Positions 42,012 through 51,488 of a stretch of DNA of 64,000 nt are shown piece after piece; the stretch's first letter is position 1; each line of letters opens with the position of its first letter. Source of the stretch: Halomonas sp. 54_146. Its GTDB lineage: Bacteria > Pseudomonadota > Gammaproteobacteria > Pseudomonadales > Halomonadaceae. The stretch spans positions 1 through 64,000 of the forward strand of contig NZ_LGEN01000016.1 of the NCBI RefSeq assembly GCF_001507855.1, read 5' to 3'. The notes below the pieces were generated by a model. The model saw nothing but the letters and a program-made list of their open reading frames with translations. It was not told the DNA's origin and did no database searches. Position numbers and translations under genes: made by a program.

Positions 42012-44126
42012 TTAGCGTTTAGCGGCTAGTCGGCGCGTTTCTTGTAAATGCGCATAGTCGAGTAGCACTTCTGCGGCTTCAAGCACATGGGCGCGCTCAA
42101 CGGCTCTGGTTTCATCTTCTTCGCCCACGTTTTCTTGGGCATCCTGTGGGTCGTCTATGCCTTCCAGGCTTTCCACGCCTTCGGTGCGGGCATCCATCCA
42201 CTCGTCCAGTTCATCTAGCCCAAGCGCGCGGCGGCGCTGGTTTTCCAGTGACAGCTGTTCAGCTTCCTGGGCTTCCATCTCGCGTTTGCGCTGTTCGCGA
42301 TTTAAGCTCACGCTGGTGTGCTGCTCGCGTAGCTGACGAGCCAGCGTAGATTGGCGCTCCAGGTAGCGGAAGTTAGCGTTGTCCTGCGCGCGTGCATCGT
42401 GCTGGGCGATCAGCCTATCCAGCACGGTTTCCGGTTCGCCATAGCGGCGATACTGAACGTTTTGAACGGTATCCCAAGCTAGGGCGTTGTCCAGGCTGCT
42501 TTCGCCAATGCGCTCAGGATCTATCAGGCTAGGGAAGGTGATATCCGGTTCAACGCCGCGGTTCTGAGTGCTATCGCCGGAGATGCGGTAGAACTTGGCG
42601 CGGGTTAGCTTGATTTGACCATGGCTCAAGTCGTTAAGGGTTTGCACGGTGCCTTTGCCGAAGGTCGGGGTTCCCAATACCAGGCCGCGTCCATAATCCT
42701 GAATAGCACCAGCAAAAATCTCTGATGCGGAGGCAGAAAGACGGTTGACTAATACCCCTAGCGGGCCATCGTAGAGGGTGTCTGCTTCGGTGTCGCCATA
42801 AAGCTGGATTCGGCCCTGTGCATCACGTACCTGAACTGTGGGGCCGCGATCGATGAATAGGCCGATCAATGAGTTGGCTTCCTGCAGGGCACCGCCACCG
42901 TTGTTGCGAAGGTCAAGCACGATACCTTCCACGCCTTCTTCTTTTAGGCGTTGCACTTCCCGGGCGACATCACGCGTGGTGCTGCGATACTCTTCTTCAC
43001 CGGCTTGCCAGGCGTCGAAATCAACGTAGAACGTAGGGATGTTGATAACGCCAAGGCGGTGGGGTTCGCCATCGCGTTCCACTTCGATAACTTCGCCTTG
43101 AGCGGCCTGGTCTTCAAGGCTCACGGTGTCGCGGGTGATTTGAACGGTTTGCGAACGCGTCATGTCCACGGCTTGAGCGGGCACGACATCCAGGCGAACG
43201 ACAGAACCTTTAGGCCCACGAATCAGATCCACCACGTTGTCTAGGCGCATACCCACTACATTGACCATTTCACCCTCTTCCTGACCAACGGCGATGATGC
43301 GATCAGCGGGTTCTAATACACCAGCACGCTCCGCCGGGCCGCCGGGGACTAAGCTTGAGACTTTAACGTACTCACCGTCTGACTGAAGCAGTGCACCAAT
43401 GCCTTCTAGCGAAAGACTCATCTGAATATCAAATGACTCGCCTTGGCGAGGGGAGAGATAGCCCGTATGCGGGTCGATGCTGCTGGTGACAGCGGCCATC
43501 AGTACGCCAAAAACGTCTTCAGATTCGGTTTGTTCTAGCCGCGTCAATTGGCCTTCATAACGCTGACGCAGGTTGGTTTCAATCTGCTCGTTATCCTGGT
43601 CGGTTAAGGCAAGCGTGAGGGCATCGTTTTTAAGTCGCTTGCGCCATAGCTCGTCAAGTTCGCTTTGCCGGGTCGCCCATTGAGCGTTTTCACGGTCAAT
43701 TTCTAAGCGTTCTTCGCTGTTAAAGTCAAAGTTTAGCCCTGTGTCGAGCTGGGCAAGCAGTGACTCCAGGCGCGAGCGTTGCCGTTCACTAAAGGTATCG
43801 TACAGAGCAAAAGCGTCATCTAGGTCGCCATTGAAAATAGCATCTGCCATGCTGGATTCTAAATGACGATAGGGTTCGATATCGCTGCGCAACAAGTAGG
43901 CGCGCTGGCCATCAAGAATGTCTAAATAGCGTTGGAAAGCGTCCTGCGACCACGCTTCGTCGAAATTAATATCAGCATAGTGTCCGTAGCGGAGCGAGTC
44001 CGCAATTTCCACTGCCGCCTGGCGTTGTTCGTCGGTCGGCTCAAGTTGCGCTAGAGCTGCTGGGCTGGTGATAACCAGCATGACAGCGAGGGCAACCGAA
44101 CGCGAAAGCGTTGCAAACAAGCTCAT
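42012..44126 (-). CDS. prc: Tail-specific carboxy-terminal processing protease
   Basis: The 704-residue periplasmic S41 protease degrades misfolded or SsrA-tagged exported proteins and trims penicillin-binding protein 3 and murein hydrolases. A signal peptide (MSLFATLSRSVALAVML with cleavage after PAALA) is followed by an N-terminal helical domain and a PDZ domain (about residues 232-315). The catalytic Ser-Lys dyad lies in RLSASASEIFAG (464-469) and FGKGTVQT (Lys491). The long C-terminal DUF3340 region ends in charged helices. The protein is somewhat longer than E. coli Prc (about 680). It is monocistronic. Confidence 0.96.
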   Translation of the reverse strand: MSLFATLSRSVALAVMLVITSPAALAQLEPTDEQRQAAVEIADSLRYGHYADINFDEAWSQDAFQRYLDILDGQRAYLLRSDIEPYRHLESSMADAIFNGDLDDAFALYDTFSERQRSRLESLLAQLDTGLNFDFNSEERLEIDRENAQWATRQSELDELWRKRLKNDALTLALTDQDNEQIETNLRQRYEGQLTRLEQTESEDVFGVLMAAVTSSIDPHTGYLSPRQGESFDIQMSLSLEGIGALLQSDGEYVKVSSLVPGGPAERAGVLEPADRIIAVGQEEGEMVNVVGMRLDNVVDLIRGPKGSVVRLDVVPAQAVDMTRSQTVQITRDTVSLEDQAAQGEVIEVERDGEPHRLGVINIPTFYVDFDAWQAGEEEYRSTTRDVAREVQRLKEEGVEGIVLDLRNNGGGALQEANSLIGLFIDRGPTVQVRDAQGRIQLYGDTEADTLYDGPLGVLVNRLSASASEIFAGAIQDYGRGLVLGTPTFGKGTVQTLNDLSHGQIKLTRAKFYRISGDSTQNRGVEPDITFPSLIDPERIGESSLDNALAWDTVQNVQYRRYGEPETVLDRLIAQHDARAQDNANFRYLERQSTLARQLREQHTSVSLNREQRKREMEAQEAEQLSLENQRRRALGLDELDEWMDARTEGVESLEGIDDPQDAQENVGEEDETRAVERAHVLEAAEVLLDYAHLQETRRLAAKR

Positions 44127-44264
44127 CAGTCAAGCTCTCCCAGATTTGTGTACACTCATTCTTCCCTAGACATGCAAGTGACCCATGAGTTGCGTAGGTC
44201 GAGGGAGTATTGTAGCAGGTCGTTTGCGCGATGAGACTCAATCATTACGGTTACGAGGATTTCC

Positions 44265-45632
44265 ATGTCCGAGACTTTCAACGCTGAACGTTTAACGCGT
44301 CTATGCGATTTTCTGCGTCAATCACCGACCCCGTGGCACGCCGCAGGCAATATGGCCGCGCGATTGGAGCAAGCCGGTTTTCAGCGGCTGGAAGAGAAGG
44401 CCAATTGGCAGTTAACGCCGGGCAAGCGCTACTACGTTACCCGCAATGACTCGGCGATCATTGCGTTTCAACTGCCTGAGTCTGAATTAACCGGGCTGCG
44501 TATGATCGGTGCTCACACCGATAGCCCTGGTCTGCACTTAAAACCCAACGCCACCCAGTGTTCCGCGGGCTGGCTACAGTTAGGTGTGCAGGTTTATGGC
44601 GGCGTTTTGCTGGCACCGTGGTTTGACCGTGACCTGGGGCTGGCAGGGCGGGTGCATGTGCGCCACGCCGATGGTCACTTGGAGAGCATATTGCTCAACG
44701 TTGACCGACCGATTGCCACGGTGCCGAGCCTGGCAATTCACCTTGATCGTGACGTGAACAGTGGCCGTCCGATTAACCCGCAGACGCAAATGGCGCCGGT
44801 GTTGATGCAGAGTGATACCGCCACGTTGCCCGAGTTATTAGCGCAATGGCTGAAAGAGCAGCATGGCCTGAACGGTATTGAAGTGGTTGATTTTGAACTT
44901 GGCTTTTACGATGTTCAGCCGCCTTCGCTGGTCGGTGTTAAGCAAGAGCTGGTGGCCAGTGCCCGGCTAGATAACCTGCTTTCCTGTTTTATTGGTTTAG
45001 AGGCGCTGCTTGCCTGCGATGGTAGCCAAGGCGCTTTGCTGGTGGCCAATGATCACGAGGAAGTCGGTAGCGCTAGCGCCTGTGGTGCCCAAGGCCCGTT
45101 CTTGGCGGATGTGCTCAAGCGTATCAACGCGCAGGTAGGGGGTAAGGTAGGAATCCAGGGAGATGGAAGGAAAGGTGAAAAGAGAGATAAAAAGAGGGAT
45201 GAAAAGGGAAGTGAAGAGACGCTGATTCAGCTGATTCAGTCATCCCTGATGATCTCTTGCGATAACGCCCACGCGCTGCACCCTAACTTCCGTGATAAGC
45301 ACGATGAGTGCCACGGCCCGGCGATTAACGGTGGCCCAGTCATCAAAGTAAATGCTAGCCAGCGTTATGCCACTAATAGTGTGACGGGGGCGCTATTTCG
45401 CGATGTATGTCGCGAGGCGGACGTGCCCGTGCAGTCCTTTGTTACCCGTGCGGATATGGGCTGCGGAAGCACCATTGGCCCGATTACCGCCACTGAATTA
45501 GGCGTACCCACCATTGATGTGGGTGTGCCCCAGTGGGCGATGCATTCGATTCGGGAAACGGCGGGCAGTAAAGATGTTGAGTATCTGACCCGTGCATTGG
45601 TGAGTTTCTTAAACCGCGCGTCGCTGAGCTGA
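44265..45632 (+). CDS. apeB: M18 family aspartyl aminopeptidase
   Basis: The 455-residue cytoplasmic metallopeptidase removes N-terminal Asp/Glu or other residues from peptides. M18 landmarks with the zinc ligands are GAHTDSPGLHLKP (near residue 85), DNLLSCFIGLEALLA, ANDHEEVGSASACGAQGP (near 262), and MGCGSTIGPITATELG with a C-terminal VPQWAMHSIRE. The family norm is about 430 residues. The surplus here is a highly charged insert, GRKGEKRDKKRDEKGSEE at 301-318. It is encoded by four and a half in-frame 12-bp repeats and falls in a surface loop before SSLMISCDNAHALHP. A strong terminator follows. Confidence 0.95.
   Translation: MSETFNAERLTRLCDFLRQSPTPWHAAGNMAARLEQAGFQRLEEKANWQLTPGKRYYVTRNDSAIIAFQLPESELTGLRMIGAHTDSPGLHLKPNATQCSAGWLQLGVQVYGGVLLAPWFDRDLGLAGRVHVRHADGHLESILLNVDRPIATVPSLAIHLDRDVNSGRPINPQTQMAPVLMQSDTATLPELLAQWLKEQHGLNGIEVVDFELGFYDVQPPSLVGVKQELVASARLDNLLSCFIGLEALLACDGSQGALLVANDHEEVGSASACGAQGPFLADVLKRINAQVGGKVGIQGDGRKGEKRDKKRDEKGSEETLIQLIQSSLMISCDNAHALHPNFRDKHDECHGPAINGGPVIKVNASQRYATNSVTGALFRDVCREADVPVQSFVTRADMGCGSTIGPITATELGVPTIDVGVPQWAMHSIRETAGSKDVEYLTRALVSFLNRASLS
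45165..45218. repeat. In-frame 12-bp purine-only-like repeat inside apeB
   Basis: Four consecutive 12-base units (45165, 45177, 45189, 45201) plus half a unit encode GRKG, EKRD, KKRD, EKGS and EE. All but three bases are purines on the coding strand. Confidence 0.8.
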
Positions 45633-45654
45633 CCCCACTCAGCCGCCCACAAAA

Positions 45655-45683
45655 AAGCCCGCTGATCCTGTCAGCGGGCTTTT
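45655..45683. terminator. Bidirectional terminator between apeB and tRNA-Met
   Basis: aagcccgctga (45655-45665) and tcagcgggctt (45671-45681) enclose tcctg. The arms are preceded by an A run and followed by T, so the structure can terminate both apeB and the minus-strand tRNA-Met transcript. Confidence 0.85.
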
Positions 45684-45709
45684 CGTATAAGCTTGATTCT
45701 GTATGAAGT

Positions 45710-45786
45710 TGGTGGCTACGCCCTGATTTGAACAGGGGACCCCATCATTATGAGTGATGTGCTCTAACCAGCTGAGCTACGTAGCC
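45710..45786 (-). tRNA. tRNA-Met (CAT), elongator type
   Basis: The 77-base gene on the minus strand has acceptor arms ggctacg and cgtagcc and an encoded CCA. The anticodon loop reads ctCATaa. The paired first base and the lack of a three-GC anticodon stem favour the elongator rather than the initiator. It lies just downstream of ychF. Confidence 0.95.
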
Positions 45787-45856
45787 TTTCAACGGGGGCG
45801 AATGATACTGGAAAGCTCACCCACCGTCAATACGTCACTGCCGTTTTTGTTGCCGC

Positions 45857-46948
45857 TTATACATTAAAACGGAAGTGGACGACGTCGCCATCTTTGACAA
45901 TGTACTCTTTGCCTTCCAAGCGCCATTTGCCAGCATCTTTAGCACCTTGTTCGCCGCCTAGCGATACAAAATCGTCATAGGCGATCACTTCGGCACGAAT
46001 AAAGCCTTTTTGGAAATCGGTGTGAATCACGCCCGCGGCTTCCGGGGCGGTGGCACCTTCTTTCACGGTCCAGGCGCGTACTTCTTTAACACCAGCAGTA
46101 AAGTAGGTTTGTAGACCCAGCAGTGAGTAACCCGCGCGAATCACACGATCAAGGCCGGGTTCCTCCATGCCCATCTCGCTTAAGAACATCGAGCGCTCAT
46201 CGTCATCCAGCTCAGCGATCTCCGCTTCCAGCTGGTTGCACACGGGCACCACCAGTGCGCCTTCTTCAGCGGCAATTTCATTAACAATATCCAGATAGGG
46301 ATTGTTCTCGAAACCGTCTTCGTTGACGTTGGCAATGTACATCGTCGGCTTTAAGGTCAAAAAGCCGAAGCTTTTCACCTGTCGCTGCTCTTCTTCGCTT
46401 AGGCCAAAGCTGCGTAGCGGCAAACCTTCAGCAACGTGGGGCTGAATGCGATCAAGAATTGCTTTGGTGGCAATGGCGTCTTTATCGCCGCCTTTCACCG
46501 AGCGAACAAGGCGCTGGCTGGCTTTCTCGACGGTATCAAGGTCGGCAAGCGCCAGCTCTAGGTTGATGGTTTCGATATCGGCGCGGGGGTCGACCTGGTT
46601 CGCCACGTGGATAACGTTGTCGTTGTCGAAGCAGCGCACAACATGCGCAATGGCCTGGGTTTCACGGATGTTAGCCAGAAACTTATTGCCTAAACCTTCG
46701 CCTTTGGAAGCCCCGGCGACCAGGCCTGCGATATCGACAAACTCCATCGTGGTCGGCAGGACTTTTTGGGGTTTAACGATCTCAGCGAGCTTATCCAGGC
46801 GTGGGTCGGGCATCGGGACGATACCGACGTTCGGCTCAATGGTGCAGAAGGGGAAGTTTTCTGCATCGATGCCTGACTTAGTCAGTGCATTAAATAGAGT
46901 GGACTTACCCACATTGGGTAGACCCACGATACCGCAATTGAAACCCAT
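45857..46948 (-). CDS. ychF: Redox-regulated ribosome-binding ATPase YchF
   Basis: The 363-residue Obg-family P-loop protein has [14 protein letters not shown] at residues 8-21, the DIAGLV G3 motif and a C-terminal TGS-type domain ([16 protein letters not shown] region). Unlike most Obg proteins, YchF prefers ATP: the usual NKxD specificity motif is replaced by NVNED. It binds ribosomes and influences oxidative-stress responses and leaderless mRNA translation. It follows pth, separated by 112 bases, a pairing conserved across gammaproteobacteria. Confidence 0.97.
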   Translation of the reverse strand: MGFNCGIVGLPNVGKSTLFNALTKSGIDAENFPFCTIEPNVGIVPMPDPRLDKLAEIVKPQKVLPTTMEFVDIAGLVAGASKGEGLGNKFLANIRETQAIAHVVRCFDNDNVIHVANQVDPRADIETINLELALADLDTVEKASQRLVRSVKGGDKDAIATKAILDRIQPHVAEGLPLRSFGLSEEEQRQVKSFGFLTLKPTMYIANVNEDGFENNPYLDIVNEIAAEEGALVVPVCNQLEAEIAELDDDERSMFLSEMGMEEPGLDRVIRAGYSLLGLQTYFTAGVKEVRAWTVKEGATAPEAAGVIHTDFQKGFIRAEVIAYDDFVSLGGEQGAKDAGKWRLEGKEYIVKDGDVVHFRFNV

Positions 46949-47060
46949 AACATGTTCCTGAAAATAGAGGGTAGAGCGTAAAAGTAACCGCCATTCTACG
47001 AGATGAACTTGCTGCCAGCCACCGGCTTAACTCACCAGTTATTAGCCAGTTCCGGTATGC

Positions 47061-47648
47061 CTAGTCAGGCTTAAGGCTATGCAGCTGATTCATGGCTTTG
47101 GCCCAGTCGCCCGCTAATGCGTTTGGGAGCGTTGCCAGGCACTCATCTAGCGCGCGAATAATGGCTTCTTGCTCGGTTTTGCCGGGCTTTCCCAGTACAT
47201 AGTTCGTTACCTGACGTGCCTCGCCGGGGTGACCAATACCAATGCGCACGCGGTGAAACTGTTTTTGGCCGCCTAGTGCGCTAATGATATCGCGCAGGCC
47301 ATTATGGCCGCCGTGGCCGCCACCCGTTTTATAGCGCGCCTGCCCGGGGGGGAGGTCGAGTTCGTCGTGGGCTACCAACAAATTTTCAGGGCTAAGCTTA
47401 AAAAACTGGCTTAAGGCGGCCACCGCAGCGCCACTGCGGTTCATGAAGGTAGCGGGGTTAAGCAGGTGCAGTTCATGGTCGCCGATACGTACTTTTGCGT
47501 AGTGGCCGAAAAATTTCTTTTCCGGGCGCAGTTCTGTATGGGCGCTGCGCGCAATCGCGTCTACCAGCCAGAAGCCCGCATTATGGCGCGTGGCTGCATA
47601 TTCTGCCCCTGGGTTGCCTAATCCAATAATGGCCATTACCTGGCTCAT
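47061..47648 (-). CDS. pth: Peptidyl-tRNA hydrolase
   Basis: The 195-residue enzyme recycles peptidyl-tRNAs dropped from ribosomes. The N-terminal IIGLGNPGAEYAATRHNAGFW contains Asn and the catalytic His. The HDELDLPPGQARYKTGGGHGGHNGLRD block carries the active-site Asp and the tRNA-binding loop. The ATG at 47648 is preceded by a good GGAGG site; the open frame extends upstream to 47780 but only through a repeat-containing spacer. It is separated from rplY by a terminator and so probably has its own promoter, which I could not pick out. Confidence 0.95.
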   Translation of the reverse strand: MSQVMAIIGLGNPGAEYAATRHNAGFWLVDAIARSAHTELRPEKKFFGHYAKVRIGDHELHLLNPATFMNRSGAAVAALSQFFKLSPENLLVAHDELDLPPGQARYKTGGGHGGHNGLRDIISALGGQKQFHRVRIGIGHPGEARQVTNYVLGKPGKTEQEAIIRALDECLATLPNALAGDWAKAMNQLHSLKPD

Positions 47649-47666
47649 CTTTCTACCTCCAACCAA

Positions 47667-47714
47667 TTTCCAGGAGTAACTTTTTCCAAGAGTAACGTTT
47701 TCCAGGAGTAACGT
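47667..47714. repeat. 16-bp tandem repeat, three copies, upstream of pth
   Basis: Units tttccaggagtaactt, tttccaagagtaacgt and tttccaggagtaacgt occupy 47667-47682, 47683-47698 and 47699-47714. Each ends in a short T-rich stretch. Confidence 0.85.
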
Positions 47715-47744
47715 TTTGATAGCGCGTCGGTGTCGGCCATAAAA

Positions 47745-47772
47745 AAGATCAAGCGCCGAGGCGCTTGATCTT
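47745..47772 (-). terminator. Intrinsic terminator of the prs-rplY transcript
   Basis: A perfect 12-bp inverted repeat (aagatcaagcgc and gcgcttgatctt) with the loop cgag is followed on the minus strand by a T run (the plus-strand A run at 47741-47746). It lies 66 bases beyond the rplY stop codon. Confidence 0.85.
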
Positions 47773-47837
47773 AACATCATCTAGGCATCACTTGAGCCGT
47801 GCAGGCATGACCCAAGTGGGGCGCTAAGCAGAATGGC

Positions 47838-48479
47838 TTACTCGGCGCTGGCGCCTTCTTCACCTGCGCTTTCACCATCTTCATCGTCTTCACTACGTAC
47901 TTTTACTTTAGTGATGTTGAGAATTGCGTTGTCGTGCTCTTCACCGTGGGACAGGTCAACAGACGTGACGCCGGCCGGCAGGGTAAGGTCAGACAGGTGC
48001 AGCGTGGTGCCCAGTTCGACGTTGCTAATGTCGATTTCCAGGTAATCAGGCAGGTCTTTCGGCAAGCAGCTGATCGCCACTTCGTTGGCCAGTACGTGCA
48101 GTTCGCCGCCCTGGTCTTTGATGCCTACACACTTCTCTTCACCGGTCACGTGCAGCGGCACGTTCATGGTGATTTCGTGAGTCGCATCAACGCGCAGGAA
48201 GTCGGCGTGGGTCAGCAACGGCTTGAAAGGGTGACGCTGCAGGTCACGAACAACCACTTGCTCTTCTTTACCGTCGATGACCAGGTTGATAACCGAGGAG
48301 AAGAAAGACTCGTCTTCAATGGCTTTGTAGAAAGCGGTTTTTTCTACAGAGATAGACTGTGCGCCTTTCTCACCACCGTATACAACGGCGGGCACTTGCT
48401 GGTTCGCACGACGCAGGCGGCGGCTCGCACCTTTCCCCAGGTCGTTACGAACGCTGGCTTTCAGGATAAAATCAGACAT
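47838..48479 (-). CDS. rplY: 50S ribosomal protein L25 (general stress protein Ctc type)
   Basis: The 213-residue 5S rRNA-binding protein has the long Ctc architecture. The L25 domain (residues 4-95, with [22 protein letters not shown]) is followed by a TL5-type C-terminal beta domain (about 100-185). The acidic tail is rich in Asp, Glu, Gly and Ser. E. coli has only the short L25 form, so the extended form is typical of Pseudomonas and Halomonas. It lies 96 bases downstream of prs and ends at a strong terminator. Confidence 0.96.
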   Translation of the reverse strand: MSDFILKASVRNDLGKGASRRLRRANQQVPAVVYGGEKGAQSISVEKTAFYKAIEDESFFSSVINLVIDGKEEQVVVRDLQRHPFKPLLTHADFLRVDATHEITMNVPLHVTGEEKCVGIKDQGGELHVLANEVAISCLPKDLPDYLEIDISNVELGTTLHLSDLTLPAGVTSVDLSHGEEHDNAILNITKVKVRSEDDEDGESAGEEGASAE

Positions 48480-48575
48480 GGAATTGCCTCTTAGTTAAAG
48501 TAAGGAATACGCCGCAACCCGCGACCAGACGGCGACGCTTCCGTGGCCCCAAAAGGGGGCTGTATCGTCAGGCGG

Positions 48576-49517
48576 TTAGTGGAACATCGCGCTGACAGAT
48601 TCTTCGTTGCTGACCCGACGAATCGCTTCTGCGATGAGGCCGGCAACGCTCAACTGGCGAATTTTGCCGCTACGACGAGCAATGTCAGATAGCGGGATGG
48701 TGTCGGTCACCACCACTTCATCCAGTACAGAGTTGGTAATGTTGTCAACGGCTGGGCCAGACAAAATCGGGTGAGTAGCGTAAGCCACCACGCGCTTGGC
48801 GCCGTGCTCTTTGAGTGCCTCACCGGCTTTGCACAGAGTGCCTGCGGTATCAATCATGTCGTCGACAACAACACAGGTACGGCCTTCAATTTCACCAATA
48901 ATGTGCATTACCTGGGCTTGGTTAGCCTGAGGGCGACGCTTATCGATGATAGCGAGATCTGCATTCAACTGTTTGGCGATAGCGCGGGCGCGAACAACGC
49001 CGCCTACGTCGGGTGAAACCACGACAAGGTCGCTATAGTTTTGGCGCTCAATATCGTCAAGCAGAATGGGCGAGCCGTAAACGTTGTCGACGGGTACGTC
49101 AAAGAAGCCCTGGATCTGATCAGCGTGCAGATCCATGGTCATCACGCGGTCAACGCCCGCTTTTACCATCATGTCGGCAACGACTTTGGCAGAGATCGGT
49201 ACACGGGCGGAGCGCACGCGGCGATCCTGGCGTGCATAGCCGAAGTAGGGCAGTACCGCCGTGATGCGAGCCGCCGAGGCACGACGCAAGGCGTCGACCA
49301 TCAGGATCAGCTCCATCAAATTGTCGTTTGTCGGTGCACAGGTGGATTGCAGGATGAACACATCCTTACCGCGCACGTTTTCATTGATCTCAACTGCAAT
49401 TTCGCCGTCGCTAAATTGACCAACCGTCGCGTTACCCATGCGGCTGTCTAAGCTCTCGGCAATTTTTTGAGCGAGGGCGGGATTGGCATTCCCAGCGAAA
49501 ACCATCAATTTTGACAC
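48576..49517 (-). CDS. prs: Ribose-phosphate pyrophosphokinase
   Basis: The 313-residue enzyme makes PRPP from ribose 5-phosphate and ATP for nucleotide, histidine and tryptophan synthesis. Family signatures are [20 protein letters not shown] near residue 35, [15 protein letters not shown] near 125 and the PRPP-binding [13 protein letters not shown] near 215. The length matches class I PRPP synthases. It lies between tRNA-Gln and rplY, an order shared with Pseudomonas. There is no visible terminator between tRNA-Gln and prs, so read-through transcription from ispE and tRNA-Gln is possible. Confidence 0.97.
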   Translation of the reverse strand: MSKLMVFAGNANPALAQKIAESLDSRMGNATVGQFSDGEIAVEINENVRGKDVFILQSTCAPTNDNLMELILMVDALRRASAARITAVLPYFGYARQDRRVRSARVPISAKVVADMMVKAGVDRVMTMDLHADQIQGFFDVPVDNVYGSPILLDDIERQNYSDLVVVSPDVGGVVRARAIAKQLNADLAIIDKRRPQANQAQVMHIIGEIEGRTCVVVDDMIDTAGTLCKAGEALKEHGAKRVVAYATHPILSGPAVDNITNSVLDEVVVTDTIPLSDIARRSGKIRQLSVAGLIAEAIRRVSNEESVSAMFH

Positions 49518-49571
49518 GCGCAGCCACCTTTGCAGTGTTGGGGATCGGGGAAGAAAACGCAGATCATCTAG

Positions 49572-49620
49572 GCTATATCTAAAACCGGGCTATATCTAAA
49601 ACCGGCCGTATCTAAATCTA
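49572..49620. repeat. 17-bp tandem repeat, about 2.8 copies
   Basis: ggctatatctaaaaccg is present exactly at 49572-49588 and 49589-49605, and degenerately after that. It lies between prs and tRNA-Gln. Confidence 0.85.
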
Positions 49621-49623
49621 AGC

Positions 49624-49698
49624 TGGCTGGGGTACCAGGATTCGAACCTGGGAATGCCGATACCAAAAACCGGTGCCTTACCACTTGGCGATACCCCA
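49624..49698 (-). tRNA. tRNA-Gln (TTG)
   Basis: The 75-base minus-strand gene has acceptor arms tggggta and taccccag with encoded CCA. The anticodon loop reads ttTTGgt. The sequence and its position between ispE and prs match the conserved gammaproteobacterial arrangement. Confidence 0.96.
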
Positions 49699-49770
49699 AC
49701 TATAGTTTGTTGTCAGCTATGGCCTGTTGCCCACTAATAGCCTGTTGATAACCGGGCGTTTTCAACTGCC

Positions 49771-49829
49771 CAGAGCTAGGCTATCAATAGCTTCCAGAAA
49801 ATAGCCTCCAGAGCTAGGCTATTGATAGC
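49771..49829. repeat. Compound direct and inverted repeat across the ispE stop codon
   Basis: cagagctaggctat occurs at 49771 and again at 49809 as a direct repeat. The following bases are inverted relative to each other: ctatcaatag at 49781-49790 and ctattgatag at 49819-49828. The second copy includes the ispE stop (49814-49816). The inverted arms could form a 3'-end hairpin for ispE. Confidence 0.7.
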
Positions 49830-50686
49830 CCAAAGTTATAGCCCAGAGCATCATGTAGAGGGGAAATGTTGAGTCCGCGTGCTACCCATGCCGACCAACG
49901 TTGGCTTGCCAGTTGAGCAATTGCCTGTGCTGCTTGCTGGGTTTCAAACGCAGCAAACACACAAGCGCCCGTGCCGGTCAGCTGGCTAGGTGCATGCTGT
50001 GCCAGCCAATGAAGCGCTTCCGCAATGGGCGGATAGCGTTCTTTCACCACGGCTTCACAGTCATTGCGCCACGCCGGCGCTCCCCCCTGCAGTGCGCGCG
50101 CCATAGTAATGGCGCGGCTGTCGCGTGTCAATTGCGGGTCTTGGAAGACGCTTTGCGTGGAAACGCTAATGCCAGGATGAATAATCACAAACCACGGTGT
50201 GTCCAACATTACCGATGTGAGCTGTTCGCCAACCCCTTCCGCCCAGGCGCTATGACCCTGCACAAAGACCGGTACATCAGCCCCTAACTGTAGCCCCAAT
50301 TGCGCTAACGCTGCTAAGGAGAAATCCAGTTGCCATAGATGGTTAAGGCCGACCAGCACGGTAGCCGCGTTGGAGCTACCACCGCCCAGGCCGCCGCCCA
50401 TGGGCAGCCGTTTATCAACCGCTAGCGTCGCGCCTAAATGGGTGCCGCTGGCGTGTTGCAACAGGCGGGCGGCACGCACGATTAAGTTATCGTCGTGGCG
50501 AACGCCGCTAACCTCACTGGTTAAGTGAATGACGCCATCATGCCGGGAGGTAAAGGTGAGGTAGTCGCACAGGTCGATGATCTGAAACAGCGTTTGCAGT
50601 GTGTGGTAGCCGTCTTCACGACGGCCCACGATATGCAACATTCGGTTAAGTTTTGCCGGTGCTGGCAGCGTTAACGGCGGAGTCAT
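49814..50686 (-). CDS. ispE: 4-diphosphocytidyl-2-C-methyl-D-erythritol kinase
   Basis: The 290-residue GHMP kinase performs the ATP-dependent fourth step of the MEP isoprenoid pathway. The substrate-binding PAPAKLNRMLHIVGRREDGYH segment (split near residue 8) and the glycine-rich ATP loop LPMGGGLGGGSSNAATVL near 90 are intact. The third GHMP motif, with LTGTGACVFAAFE, is near residue 240. It follows lolB with a 38-base gap, and tRNA-Gln follows it. A repeat copy overlaps its final codons, so the end LSIA may be repeat-derived. Confidence 0.96.
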   Translation of the reverse strand: MTPPLTLPAPAKLNRMLHIVGRREDGYHTLQTLFQIIDLCDYLTFTSRHDGVIHLTSEVSGVRHDDNLIVRAARLLQHASGTHLGATLAVDKRLPMGGGLGGGSSNAATVLVGLNHLWQLDFSLAALAQLGLQLGADVPVFVQGHSAWAEGVGEQLTSVMLDTPWFVIIHPGISVSTQSVFQDPQLTRDSRAITMARALQGGAPAWRNDCEAVVKERYPPIAEALHWLAQHAPSQLTGTGACVFAAFETQQAAQAIAQLASQRWSAWVARGLNISPLHDALGYNFGLSIA

Positions 50687-50724
50687 TTAGGTGAGGCTCT
50701 CTCTCAAACATGCGGGTTGTTTCG

Positions 50725-51399
50725 TTACTGGTCGCTGGGCTGCCACTGATTAACCACCAAGGTAATGCGAATATCGTCGTAGTTCATCACTAGCCGGCGG
50801 GGTAGCCATAATTCTCCGACTTTTTCCCAGTCGCGGTAGTCGATTTCCCAGCCGTCTTGAGACAAGTGGCTCGGAAAGCCGAATTCGTCGCTTTCAAGCT
50901 GGTAACTGTGGGTGCTGTTATCGGTTGTCTCGCCAGGCAAGCCGCGTACCCAGTTGGGCATAGCGGTGACGGGAAGCGCCCAGCCAAGCTGCTCTTCCAT
51001 TAAGGCTTCAGGGGTTTCTGCTTCAAAGCGGCCATCGCTATTAGACAGTGAAAAACGCCCTTCGCGGCCCTCAAGCACGTTGCGCCCGCCGCCGAAAGGC
51101 CCGCTAATCAGCATGCGAAAGTAATGCGGGTGCTGATTCCAATCCAGGTTGGCGCTGATGCTCTCTTCCGGTGTGCGCAAGCCTGCTTTGCCGATAAGTG
51201 TCCATGTATCAAAAGCTTCTACGTCAGCCTGTTGGCGATCCCATTGGCCCACTTGGCGGCCACTTTCATCCATCGGCGCTTGGGAAGCACAGCCAGCAAG
51301 AAACAGCAGGCCGATGCTGGCAAGCAGCAAGCGTAACGATAGGTACGAAGGGGAAAGTGAAAATGTCCAGCGCGGTGAAAATGACGTCATTGTCAGCAT
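50725..51399 (-). CDS. lolB: Outer-membrane lipoprotein insertion receptor LolB
   Basis: The 224-residue outer-membrane lipoprotein accepts lipoproteins from LolA and inserts them. The signal sequence ends in the lipobox LFLAGC (Cys37), followed by QAPMDESG. The mature part has the LolB beta-barrel features, including FDTWTLIGKAGLRTPEESISANLDW and LISGPFGGGRNVLEG. The Leu/Trp-rich loop region is present near LGWALPVTAMPNWVRGLPG. A GGAG site lies seven bases before the ATG at 51399. It is downstream of the TPR lipoprotein gene and upstream of ispE, as in Pseudomonas. Confidence 0.95.
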   Translation of the reverse strand: MLTMTSFSPRWTFSLSPSYLSLRLLLASIGLLFLAGCASQAPMDESGRQVGQWDRQQADVEAFDTWTLIGKAGLRTPEESISANLDWNQHPHYFRMLISGPFGGGRNVLEGREGRFSLSNSDGRFEAETPEALMEEQLGWALPVTAMPNWVRGLPGETTDNSTHSYQLESDEFGFPSHLSQDGWEIDYRDWEKVGELWLPRRLVMNYDDIRITLVVNQWQPSDQ

Positions 51400-51488
51400 A
51401 AACAGGCTCCATGTTCAGTGATGATTATCGATTAATCGTTAGGGTAGCATTATCGATGTGCTAAATATCGATAAGCTAAATACGGCCG

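Noticed and set aside
45165-45218. Possible frameshift or sequencing artefact in apeB
   Set aside because: The frame is intact on both sides and the insert is an exact multiple of three made of regular 12-base units.
47649-47780. 44-residue extension of Pth
   Set aside because: It is the translation of a 16-bp repeat array and a terminator; the GGAGG site supports the shorter start.
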